From: Spirosoma lacussanchae
GTDB taxonomy: Bacteria; Bacteroidota; Bacteroidia; Cytophagales; Spirosomataceae
Assembly (NCBI RefSeq): GCF_005870035.1
Contig: NZ_SWJG01000004.1
Location: 62,001-126,000, forward strand
Reading direction: 5' to 3'
DNA length: 64,000 nucleotides
Part shown: positions 19,155 to 27,357 of the stretch, in pieces
Numbering within the stretch: the first letter of the stretch is position 1
Layout of the letters: each line of letters opens with the position of its first letter
Notes under the pieces: model-generated
What the model was told of the DNA's origin: nothing
The model's database searches: none
The model's input: the letters and a program-made list of their open reading frames with translations, nothing else
Position numbers and translations under genes: made by a program

Positions 19155-19823
19155 TTAGTTTATGATTTGTTTCGTGACAGCAACGCAATTGGCAACCAGT
19201 GCCTGGATTTGTCCGTACTCCTGAGCGGCCAGAACCGAAGCCGGAAAAAGCTGCGAGCCCATACCCACGCAGAAAGCGCCTGCCGAGAACCAGGACCGCA
19301 GGTTTGCATGGGTCGGCTCTACCCCACCCGTCGCCATGAGTTTGACCGTGGGCATAGGCCCTCTGATGGCCCCAATAAAGGCGGGACCGACTATGCTGGC
19401 TGGGAAAATCTTAACCACACTGGCCCCCCACTGATCGGCTTGGGCTATTTCGGTCGGGGTCAGGGCGCCCGGAAGCCACGCCACCCCGGCCTGATGACAT
19501 ACGTCAGCCACTTCCTTCTGAACGATGGGCTGAATGATAAAATCAGCATCCAGGTCAATGTACTTCCTGGCCTCATCGGCGGTAAAAATGGTACCAATTC
19601 CCAGCGCCAGGTCAGGCATTTCCTGACGAACCAGCTGGACCAGATCTGCAAAAACAAGGTCGGCATCAGGGCTCCGATTCGTGTATTCAAAAACCCGCAC
19701 TCCACTGGCATAACAGGCTCTGACAACAGCGCGGGCCGTCGTAATGTCTGCGTGAGTAAACAGGGGAACGATGGGCACAGTGGCTAGTTTGCTGGTAATT
19801 GCTTTGGGTGTAAACCGGGCCAT
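19155..19823 (-). CDS. KDPG/KDPGal aldolase (bifunctional type)
   Basis: Class I aldolase of 222 residues that splits 2-keto-3-deoxy-6-phospho-sugar acids into pyruvate and glyceraldehyde 3-phosphate. Glu46 (FEYTNRSP) and the Schiff-base Lys138 (VVKIFP) sit where the Eda/DgoA family has them. It lies 5 bp after the KDG kinase gene and 10 bp before the dehydratase gene, which fits the phosphorylative De Ley-Doudoroff order. Whether it prefers the gluco or galacto epimer cannot be told. Confidence 0.92.
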   Translation of the reverse strand: MARFTPKAITSKLATVPIVPLFTHADITTARAVVRACYASGVRVFEYTNRSPDADLVFADLVQLVRQEMPDLALGIGTIFTADEARKYIDLDADFIIQPIVQKEVADVCHQAGVAWLPGALTPTEIAQADQWGASVVKIFPASIVGPAFIGAIRGPMPTVKLMATGGVEPTHANLRSWFSAGAFCVGMGSQLFPASVLAAQEYGQIQALVANCVAVTKQIIN

Positions 19824-19828
19824 TCGAG

Positions 19829-20836
19829 TTATCGGGTTAGTCGACCGGAGGTATTGCCGTTCATGATTGTTTCGATCTCCTCAATGCTGGCCAGGGGCAG
19901 GTCGCCATCGATGGTGTGTTTCAGGGCCGAAGCAGCCACGCCAAAACGCAGCGCGGTCAAGGTATCCTTTGCCGTAAGCGATCCATAAATGAAGCCCGCC
20001 ATGAAGGCATCACCTCCGCCAATCCGGTCTACAAGGTTGGGAATATCAATCGTTTCGGTTACCAGCAGTTTCTCGCCCTGCCAGCACTTGCCCAGCAGCG
20101 TATTGTGCGAAGCCGACAACTGGCCCCGTTCGGTAGTGATGATGGTTGACAGGGCTGGAAACTGGCCCATCAGCTGCTGACAGACGGACCTAAACGGTTC
20201 CTCGTTCGGGTGTGGATAGACGCCAAACAGGTCGGCCGTATCGTGCGGACTGCATACGATGACCGTGCAGTGTTTAATCAGTTCGGGAATAACATCAGCG
20301 GGTCGTTTTCCCCATTGCCAGAGCTTGCTTCTGTAGGCTACATCCATAGATACGGTAATGCCCATTCTGTGGGCGGTTTGGACCGCATCTAAACACGCCC
20401 TGGCTGCCTGTTCGGAAACCGCCGGGGTAATGCCTGTAATATGAAACCAGCTGCCGCCTTCTAGGATGGTTGGCCAGTCGAAATCAGCTGGAGAAAGCGT
20501 GGCAAAGGCGGAGTCGGCGCGATCATAGATCACCTTCCCGGCTCGAATCGACACGCCTTTTTCGACAAAAAACAAACCCAGTCGGCCCCCGCCCCGTTGG
20601 ATAAAGCGTGTATCGACGCCCAGCGATTTAAAACTATCTACCACCGCATCGCCTAAATCGGTGCCGGGCAACCGGGTCACGTGGGCCACCGGCACGGCCC
20701 ATTTCGCCAGGGCGGAGGCAACATTTGACTCTCCGCCGGCAAAGGCACTTTCATATGCCGTAGACTGGCTAAACCGACGATACTGGCAGGTCGTTAACCG
20801 CATCATGGTTTCGCCAAACGTTATTACTTTTCGCAT
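19829..20836 (-). CDS. kdgK: 2-dehydro-3-deoxygluconokinase (PfkB family)
   Basis: PfkB sugar kinase of 335 residues that should phosphorylate 2-keto-3-deoxy-gluconate or -galactonate at C6. The N-terminus has TFGETMMRL, typical of KdgK-like kinases. The substrate loop has AGGESNVA (about 33-40) and the C-terminal signature is RIGGGDAFMAGF with the catalytic Asp. It sits between the MBL hydrolase (10 bp away) and the aldolase (5 bp) in the operon. Confidence 0.9.
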   Translation of the reverse strand: MRKVITFGETMMRLTTCQYRRFSQSTAYESAFAGGESNVASALAKWAVPVAHVTRLPGTDLGDAVVDSFKSLGVDTRFIQRGGGRLGLFFVEKGVSIRAGKVIYDRADSAFATLSPADFDWPTILEGGSWFHITGITPAVSEQAARACLDAVQTAHRMGITVSMDVAYRSKLWQWGKRPADVIPELIKHCTVIVCSPHDTADLFGVYPHPNEEPFRSVCQQLMGQFPALSTIITTERGQLSASHNTLLGKCWQGEKLLVTETIDIPNLVDRIGGGDAFMAGFIYGSLTAKDTLTALRFGVAASALKHTIDGDLPLASIEEIETIMNGNTSGRLTR

Positions 20837-20846
20837 CGTTCAGTGA

Positions 20847-21557
20847 TTAAAAATTAACCGGTACTCCCGGTTGCATCAGTTGAGTTTTGATGCCGTTCTG
20901 ATGACAGTTTCGGGCAAATTCCAGCGGGTCAGCGGTATTTTCGGCGAACATGCCGTAATGCATCGGAATAGCCAGGGCGGGCCTGAGTGCGCTGGCAACC
21001 CGCACCGCTTCGGTAAGATTCATGTTACCCAGCCGACCGTTGATGACGATAAACGCGATGTCGATCGGTTCGGAGCAAACAGCCTGTATATCATTCAGGT
21101 AGGCATCTGTCAGCATCGTGTCGCCACTGTAGAAGATGGCTTTGTCCTGCACGTGTAATAACAAACCAACCGCCAATGGATCGCCGTGGTAAGCCGGCAG
21201 TGCCCGCAGCTGGAACCCGCCCGCCTGGTAGACCGAACCAACCGGTAACGGGACCAGTGTTGATTCGTCAAAGTCAAATTCGCGCGCCTTCTTCATGACG
21301 CTCTCGGGTCCGATGATCCGTGCCCTTGGGTACGTTTGATGGATGATCGGCAAGGCGATGGGATCGAAATGATCCAGGTGATCGTGCGTGATGAAGATTA
21401 GGTCAGGGTGCAGGTCAGCGATCGGAACGGGTGCTTTCATGAGTCGCTTAAGGCCGTGCTTCTGCTCGACAATATCACTGTAGAATGGGTCGATGAGCAG
21501 CCGCGCGCCCTGGCTTTCTACCAGATAGCCGCTTTGACCCAGCCAGGTTACGTTCAT
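20847..21557 (-). CDS. MBL-fold metal-dependent hydrolase, UlaG-like
   Basis: Cytoplasmic metallo-beta-lactamase-fold enzyme of 236 residues. The metal motif HDHLDH is at residues 58-63, with further ligands expected in YHGD (about 160) and YSGDT (about 188). It resembles the UlaG/UPF0173 branch, whose best-known member opens the lactone ring of L-ascorbate 6-phosphate. In this operon it is the only candidate for a sugar lactonase (inference). The ATG at 21557 overlaps the MFS stop by 4 bp and begins MNVTWLGQSG, the normal family opening; the longer frame to 21629 is rejected. Confidence 0.82.
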   Translation of the reverse strand: MNVTWLGQSGYLVESQGARLLIDPFYSDIVEQKHGLKRLMKAPVPIADLHPDLIFITHDHLDHFDPIALPIIHQTYPRARIIGPESVMKKAREFDFDESTLVPLPVGSVYQAGGFQLRALPAYHGDPLAVGLLLHVQDKAIFYSGDTMLTDAYLNDIQAVCSEPIDIAFIVINGRLGNMNLTEAVRVASALRPALAIPMHYGMFAENTADPLEFARNCHQNGIKTQLMQPGVPVNF

Positions 21558-22804
21558 GCGCTTACAGGGGTTAAGGGTTGCTGGACCCGGTCTTTCTGAA
21601 AATACCACCGGAGCGTAGACCATACACAAAGGCCACCCAGGAGATAGGCCAGCCCCAGCGAAGAGAGGCCGTTCGACAAACCAACCGTGGGTTTGAGATA
21701 ACCAAGCAGAAACGGAACCAGAGCCGCTATGACGTAGGCAAACATGGCCGACAGCCCTACCGCCGTGGAGCGGTAGGGCGGCTCAATGACCTCAAACAAC
21801 GTGGTGTAGAGATTGGCTTCGTACAGGCCCCGGCAAAAACCAAACCCGGCCAGACAAACAAACGTCCAGAACGGGGTGGCGGCCTGCCCCATACCGACAA
21901 TGAAGGGTACCCCTAGCAGTAAGCCCCCGCTTTGGATCACCAGCCGGTATCGAACCGAGCGCATCGCCAGCCTGTCGGACAGCCAGCCCCCACCCATCAC
22001 CCCCACAAAGGCGGCAACGTGGTGGTAAAACATGGACGTAAAGCCCGCTTCGGCCACCGACAACCCAAACTTCTCGTGCAGAAACGTGGGGGTCCATACC
22101 GTATAGCCCACGTTGACAACCACCAGCGTCAGAAAAGCACCGCAAAGCAGTCGAGCGGCCGGTTTGCGCAGTAGCGCCAGCAGGGCTTCTTTAAAAAATG
22201 CCGGTTGCTCCGCTCCTGAAATTGTTGCGGCCAGTGTTGGTGTTGGGCGCAAACGAACGAACAAAACAGCTGACAGGATAACCCCGGCACCGCCGAACAG
22301 ATAGAACGCATTCTTCCAGCCGTACTGCTGGGCAATGTAGCCGCCCAACGCCCCGCTCACCACTACGCCCGCGTAGAGCGAGGTCTGGTGGATGGACATG
22401 GCCAGTGCTCGCGTTTGGTGATGATGCTGGCTAATGAGTCCGTTGGCCGCCGGTGCGTAAAAGGCTTCCCCGCCCCCCACGGCCAGACTCCTGAGTACAA
22501 TCAGCTGAAGCAGGCTGTTACTTAGCCCCGTTAGCAGGGTCGCTGCACTCCAGAACAACAACGAAAACCCGATGATCCGTTTGCGGTTCAGCAAGTCGCC
22601 CGCTATACCCGCCATGGGGATCATCAGACCCAGCGTCAGTGCAAACAGCGACCCCACCAGTCCGGCCTGCGCATCGGTCAGTCCCAGATCCGTTTTGATG
22701 AGTGGCAGCGAAACATTAAAAATCTGCCGGTCAGCCTGATTGAAGAAGAACGCCAGCCAGAGCCAGAGCAGCAGTTCCCAACGGTATCGATCCTGTTTTT
22801 TCAT
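21554..22804 (-). CDS. MFS transporter (anion:cation symporter/hexuronate-like)
   Basis: Inner-membrane transporter of 416 residues with about 12 membrane segments. The start FFFNQADRQIFNVSLPLIKTDLG and the loop GDLLNRKR resemble the ACS and related MFS families, which carry organic anions including hexuronates and aldonates. It overlaps the MBL gene by 4 bp and starts 3 bp after the SDR stop, so it is deeply embedded in the sugar operon. A sugar acid, sugar or oligosaccharide from the SusC/D system is the expected cargo. Confidence 0.88.
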   Translation of the reverse strand: MKKQDRYRWELLLWLWLAFFFNQADRQIFNVSLPLIKTDLGLTDAQAGLVGSLFALTLGLMIPMAGIAGDLLNRKRIIGFSLLFWSAATLLTGLSNSLLQLIVLRSLAVGGGEAFYAPAANGLISQHHHQTRALAMSIHQTSLYAGVVVSGALGGYIAQQYGWKNAFYLFGGAGVILSAVLFVRLRPTPTLAATISGAEQPAFFKEALLALLRKPAARLLCGAFLTLVVVNVGYTVWTPTFLHEKFGLSVAEAGFTSMFYHHVAAFVGVMGGGWLSDRLAMRSVRYRLVIQSGGLLLGVPFIVGMGQAATPFWTFVCLAGFGFCRGLYEANLYTTLFEVIEPPYRSTAVGLSAMFAYVIAALVPFLLGYLKPTVGLSNGLSSLGLAYLLGGLCVWSTLRWYFQKDRVQQPLTPVSA

Positions 22805-22807
22805 CGG

Positions 22808-23617
22808 CTAGCGCATATTCATTCCACCATTCACATCGAGCACCGTACCGGTGATGTAGTCGCCCCCTTCCCCACACAGAAACGCAACCGCCAGCCCAAC
22901 GCTGCGGGGCTTTCCCAAGCCAAGGGGTACGGTGGCACTAAGTTTTTTCGTGCCTTCCACGCCGTGGGTGTTCAGCATCAGTTCAGTCTCAATGATTCCC
23001 GGCGCCACGGCATTAACGTTGATTCCCAGCGGGGCACCCGTACGAGCCAGGGTTTTGGTCATGCCCAGCATCCCGCTCTTGGTGGAGGTGTAGTGCATAT
23101 GGCCGTACATCGATCCCCGCTCCGCCACTACGGAGCTGATGTTGATCACGCGTCCATACTGCTGTTCCGCCATCATCATCATAGCCTCTTTGGCGCACAG
23201 AAAGCAGCTCGTCAGGTTGGTATCCAGCACGTAACGCCAGTCTTCCAGGCTGATTTCGAAGATGTTTTTGTTTTGTGAGGTGCCCGCGTTGTTGATCAGG
23301 ATATCCAGGCGGCCAAAGTGCTGTTTAACAGCAGTAAACATGGCTTTCACCTCATCTTCCCGGCTTACATCGGCTTCGTAGGCCAGCAGATTGCGACCCA
23401 GTTCCCGGATTTGTTCGGCCACGACTTCCCCATCGAGGTTCAGTTTTTTGTCATTCAGCACGATGTCAGCTCCCTGCTCGGCCAACACGAGGGCAATTCC
23501 TTTTCCAATGCCACGCGCAGCTCCGGTAACTAAGGCAATTTTGCCTTCCAGGGGTAAGGGCATCATCCGTTCAGACGAACCGGGTTTGGGTTGAGGGCTT
23601 CTCACTACGTTCGCCAT
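22808..23617 (-). CDS. SDR family dehydrogenase, candidate sugar 1-dehydrogenase
   Basis: Classical SDR of 269 residues: TGAARGIG (about 31-38), NNAG (about 109-112), catalytic Ser in NISS, and YTSTK. A PGIIETELM segment and the C-terminal GGDYITGTVLDVNGGM are typical of glucose/galactose/fucose dehydrogenases and 3-oxoacyl-ACP reductase-like SDRs. The ATG lies one base after the glycosidase stop (TGA-A-ATG geometry at 23615-23621). This supports the long start over the internal Met-Met at residues 18-19. Oxidation of a free sugar to its lactone is inferred from the downstream dehydratase, kinase and aldolase. Confidence 0.85.
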   Translation of the reverse strand: MANVVRSPQPKPGSSERMMPLPLEGKIALVTGAARGIGKGIALVLAEQGADIVLNDKKLNLDGEVVAEQIRELGRNLLAYEADVSREDEVKAMFTAVKQHFGRLDILINNAGTSQNKNIFEISLEDWRYVLDTNLTSCFLCAKEAMMMMAEQQYGRVINISSVVAERGSMYGHMHYTSTKSGMLGMTKTLARTGAPLGINVNAVAPGIIETELMLNTHGVEGTKKLSATVPLGLGKPRSVGLAVAFLCGEGGDYITGTVLDVNGGMNMR

Positions 23618-23618
23618 A

Positions 23619-25802
23619 TCAGTTGTTTTTTCCGTAAATCAGCAGACGGATCGAGTTTGGTTTTAGAGTACTTGCCGGGGAGACAGTCGCCGTGCCGCCG
23701 GCCCGATGGTCCGGTTCGTGGGCTTCTACTAATCGGTAACCGGGCACGTTAATGGTCACGGAGCGATGCGCTGACGGGCTTGTATTCCAGACCACTATGC
23801 CCAGCTGGTTGCCCTGCCGAAATCCTTTGGCAGTAATATCGGGGCCACTGACCTGAAAGCCTTCTTCATCGACGAAGGTGCCCATCCGCAGAAACGACGC
23901 GTGGGCGTTTTCGAACCGGATCAAATCCAGTACGTATTGAGTAGCGACCTCGGCCGGGGCTTCTCTGATTTTGGCCGGAACGGGTGGGTAGTAGGTTACT
24001 TCAGCGTAGCTCTCGGCGGTGGGCATTTTCCCTTTCACCAGATAGTCTACATCTTCTTCATACCGGCTTTCAATTTCGTGGCGGAGGCCATACACGGTCG
24101 CGAAGTTGGCTTCGGCGCGGGTAATCATCGGGTTTGCGTTCCGCTGCGTTTCGACCAGTTCGGGGAAGGTGTACCGGTACAGGGCCGGAAACGAATACTG
24201 CGCCGACCCAAAGCCGATGGGTTCGATAGCGGTACCGATGCCCCAGCCGTGGTGGTAATCGATATTGTCCAGCACGCCGTCGTGGGTTGCTTCGGTCATG
24301 ATGATAAACTCCGGGTCCAGCTTTTTCATGGCCGTTCGAATCTCGTTAAGCATCATAACCCGGTATTTAGTGCCCGATTCCTGGGGTAGCTTATGATCCT
24401 GAATTTTCGAAAAATTCAGCAGGGCTCCCTTTACCCCCGCCTGATCGTATAGGATACCATCGGCACCCAGCTCCCGGGCCTGAAGGGCCAGGTTCATCAT
24501 CGTTTTGCGCCAATAGGCTGAGCTGTAGGAGCTTTCGACAAAAACGACGGGCGTGGCACTGTTGTACTTCCGGATGCTGCTGGTATAAGCCATCTGGTCC
24601 TCCCGAACGGCCATGGTCTGGTTGCCGGCGTGTTTATAATACTCGCTCGTAGCATCCATCATGGTGGCATTGGCATACAGGATGACCTTGAATCCACGTT
24701 TGTGCGCGCGCTCGATACCCGCTTTCAGAGCCGATTGCCCACCCAGTAAATCATCCGGTATCCAGTTAGGAAAAAGTCGGTCGTGTCCGCCATGCGCCCA
24801 GCCGAACAGGCCCAGGGTTTTGAGTCCATACCGGTCCGCGATGTCACACAGCTTGTCGATCTCGTCATAGCGCCACATCACGTAGCCGTTCTGTTGTTTC
24901 AGTATGGCCAGAAACCAGCCCGCATCCTGCTTTACCCAGGTCGGCAGCGTCGGTAGTGTAAACTGACTTAGATACCAGGTCCGGTAGCGCTTTGCCCCCG
25001 TATGCCACGTTCCTGCATACGGAGCGACCAGAATGTCAGGAACAACGTAGGTGGGGCTAAACACCGGGAAGGTGATGGCCGAACTAAACGATGCAGAGGG
25101 CGTATGGTAAGCCACCTCGAACTGTTTCTTGGTCCGGTCTGCATCGTGACACCCGATGTACAATCCCTGCTGGGGGGTGTTGATCGTAAACCATTGCATG
25201 CTGCCCCGTCCACTGGGGTAATCGAAGGACAGTTTGCCCAGGCTGGCGGGATCAGTATAGCATCGGCCGAGCGATTCGGGCCAATAAACACTGGGTTTAC
25301 TATCCTTTGCCTGAATCTCGGACAGGATCGGATAAGTGAGGTCACGAAGGAACCACGGAGACGCGTCGGGTTTAGCGGCCTCTACACTCAGGTTGCCGCT
25401 AAACACAAAGGCATCATTTTTCACTCCGACACGGAACATTACTTTTAGAGGCAGCGCATGCCCTCCGCCCTGCAACCCACTGTACGTCAAGACGATTTCA
25501 TTACCCGTCTGCGCTACCTCAGGGCCTGCCCCCGGCAGTACTTCTACCAGTTTTGGGGCTAGGATGGTGCTTTCCAGGCGGTTTTGCAGGGTCAGCTTCC
25601 AGAGTTTTGACAGGGGCGTGCGGGTTGTCAGGGTCGCGCTCCCCTTCGGCGCAATGGTCAGGTTTCCCTGCCGGTCGACGGACAGCGTGGCTTGGGTGGT
25701 GGAGAGCCGTACCGACTGGGTCAGAGCCGTCAGTGGCCATAGACCGGCAGCCAGCAGCGCCAATCCGAGATAAAGTGGACGTAAGGAACGTATATGTTTC
25801 AT
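23619..25802 (-). CDS. Secreted TIM-barrel glycosidase-like protein (possibly DUF6259)
   Basis: Exported protein of 727 residues with a signal peptide (about 1-28, ending ALTQ). An N-terminal beta-sandwich (about 30-270) precedes a TIM-barrel-like core (about 290-600) with segments typical of clan GH-D-like enzymes: LGLFGWAHGGHDRLFPNW, VILYANATM, GADGILYDQAG and IIMTEATHDG. A small C-terminal beta domain follows. Asp and Glu in LYDQ and MTEA are the candidate catalytic residues. It may belong to the family called DUF6259, but I am not certain. It should cut the glycan bound by SusD just upstream and supply the sugar oxidised by the downstream enzymes. Confidence 0.7.
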   Translation of the reverse strand: MKHIRSLRPLYLGLALLAAGLWPLTALTQSVRLSTTQATLSVDRQGNLTIAPKGSATLTTRTPLSKLWKLTLQNRLESTILAPKLVEVLPGAGPEVAQTGNEIVLTYSGLQGGGHALPLKVMFRVGVKNDAFVFSGNLSVEAAKPDASPWFLRDLTYPILSEIQAKDSKPSVYWPESLGRCYTDPASLGKLSFDYPSGRGSMQWFTINTPQQGLYIGCHDADRTKKQFEVAYHTPSASFSSAITFPVFSPTYVVPDILVAPYAGTWHTGAKRYRTWYLSQFTLPTLPTWVKQDAGWFLAILKQQNGYVMWRYDEIDKLCDIADRYGLKTLGLFGWAHGGHDRLFPNWIPDDLLGGQSALKAGIERAHKRGFKVILYANATMMDATSEYYKHAGNQTMAVREDQMAYTSSIRKYNSATPVVFVESSYSSAYWRKTMMNLALQARELGADGILYDQAGVKGALLNFSKIQDHKLPQESGTKYRVMMLNEIRTAMKKLDPEFIIMTEATHDGVLDNIDYHHGWGIGTAIEPIGFGSAQYSFPALYRYTFPELVETQRNANPMITRAEANFATVYGLRHEIESRYEEDVDYLVKGKMPTAESYAEVTYYPPVPAKIREAPAEVATQYVLDLIRFENAHASFLRMGTFVDEEGFQVSGPDITAKGFRQGNQLGIVVWNTSPSAHRSVTINVPGYRLVEAHEPDHRAGGTATVSPASTLKPNSIRLLIYGKNN

Positions 25803-25836
25803 AAATAATGAATCAGCGTTAGACAGGCGGGCATGG

Positions 25837-27327
25837 TCAATACCCGGGATTCTGGTCGGCCTGTGTAAGGGCCAGATTGGAGTTAAGTTCGGAAAGGGGA
25901 ATGGGAAACAACGTGGCTCCCTCCCTTACGTTTTTGCCCTGGGCTTTGATGATGGCCGGAAACTGACCCGTGCGCATCAGGTCGAATAGCCGTTTGTTTT
26001 CAATGACAAATTCCAGGCTCCGCTCCCGGATAACTGCCTGCCGGAACGCGCCCTTGCTCAAACCCAACGGCACGTCGAACTCCGAGGGAGCGTTCAGCGG
26101 CACTTTGTACCCCCGACGCCGGACCTGATTGACCGCATCGTAGGCGGCCGGCGGGGGGCTGGCAGCGGCTTGTGACGCAGCTTCGGCAAAAATTAACAGC
26201 ACATCCGCGTAGCGGTGAATGATCGGGTTGCACGGACTGTTACCGTTTGACACTTCGTTGGGAGCGTTGTACTTGCCAAAGCCCGGAAACGGTTGGGGAT
26301 AATCGAATACGCTGACAAGTTTGCCTGCCTTGTTGATAAACTTATCGTAGGTCGAAGCCGCCTTGCGCCCGTCTTTACTATCCCAGTTGAGCCAGATGTC
26401 AGATTTTTGCTCTACCGACCAGTTGGCGCTACCCAGAAAACAATTCGGGTTGTCGGTGCCTCCGGCATGGTTGAAGGAAGCGAACCAGGTACCAATCGTT
26501 GGCCCATCGAACTGAATCGACTGGATAATTTCGGCATTGGCTTCGTTGCTGATGGAAAAAACAGACCTAAAATCCGGCAGTAGCTGGTATTGCTTTGAGT
26601 CGATCACCTCTTTGGCCTTATCGGCGGCCTGCTGCCAGCGTTCTGTAGTCAGATATACCTCTGCCAGCAACGTCTGAGCCGCTCCCCGGGTCGCTCGTCC
26701 CCATTCGGCAGCCGGGCGTGTCAGCGGCAGTACTTTCTCGGCTTCCAGCAGATCGGCTACAATCTGCTCATAAACCTTGTCTGTGGGCACCTTCGGGTTG
26801 TTGGTCTGACCAGTCGACTGAATCTCTGTTGTCGGCATAGGTACGCCACCGAAGAGCCGGACCAGGTTGAAGTAATTGTAAGCCCGCACATATCGGCACT
26901 CACCAACCAGGGAGGCCCGACGTGCTTCGTCCATTGAAATCGTCGGAAGCCGCTGGATGCCCGTATTGGACCGGTTGATGCACAGGTACATCTGCTGCCA
27001 AAGCGCCGTATGAAACGGGTGGTCGGGTGTAATATTGAAGTTATCGACGGCCTGGAAGGTGGCATTCCTACCGATCATCACCTGATCGTCGGCCAATAAA
27101 CCGACGTTATAAAAGTTGCGCCTGAAATAATCGTCGCTGGTGAAAGGCTGATAGGCCGCAATAACGGCGGCTTCGGCATCGGCGGCCGTTTTATAGAAAT
27201 TGTCGGCCGATACGAAACTGTACACCTCTTCCTGCAACGAATCCTGACAGCCCGGCAGCAGGGCCAGCGAGAGCGACAGGCTCAGCGAAATCAGCCCCCG
27301 ACGGAGGAGTGTTTGACGTGTGTTCAT
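25837..27327 (-). CDS. SusD/RagB family outer membrane lipoprotein
   Basis: Surface glycan-binding lipoprotein of 496 residues. Signal peptide with an unusual SLSLSLSLAL run (13-22) and lipobox LLPGC with lipidated Cys27. The body has the SusD pattern: NFYKTAADAEAAVIAAY near the N-terminus, tetratricopeptide-like helices with RYVRAYNYFNLVRLFGGVP, and the C-terminal RERSLEFVIENKRLFDLMRTG. It forms the lid of the SusC channel encoded 30 bp upstream. Confidence 0.95.
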   Translation of the reverse strand: MNTRQTLLRRGLISLSLSLSLALLPGCQDSLQEEVYSFVSADNFYKTAADAEAAVIAAYQPFTSDDYFRRNFYNVGLLADDQVMIGRNATFQAVDNFNITPDHPFHTALWQQMYLCINRSNTGIQRLPTISMDEARRASLVGECRYVRAYNYFNLVRLFGGVPMPTTEIQSTGQTNNPKVPTDKVYEQIVADLLEAEKVLPLTRPAAEWGRATRGAAQTLLAEVYLTTERWQQAADKAKEVIDSKQYQLLPDFRSVFSISNEANAEIIQSIQFDGPTIGTWFASFNHAGGTDNPNCFLGSANWSVEQKSDIWLNWDSKDGRKAASTYDKFINKAGKLVSVFDYPQPFPGFGKYNAPNEVSNGNSPCNPIIHRYADVLLIFAEAASQAAASPPPAAYDAVNQVRRRGYKVPLNAPSEFDVPLGLSKGAFRQAVIRERSLEFVIENKRLFDLMRTGQFPAIIKAQGKNVREGATLFPIPLSELNSNLALTQADQNPGY

Positions 27328-27357
27328 GAGTTGATTACTTGTCGGTTTAAGAATGCG

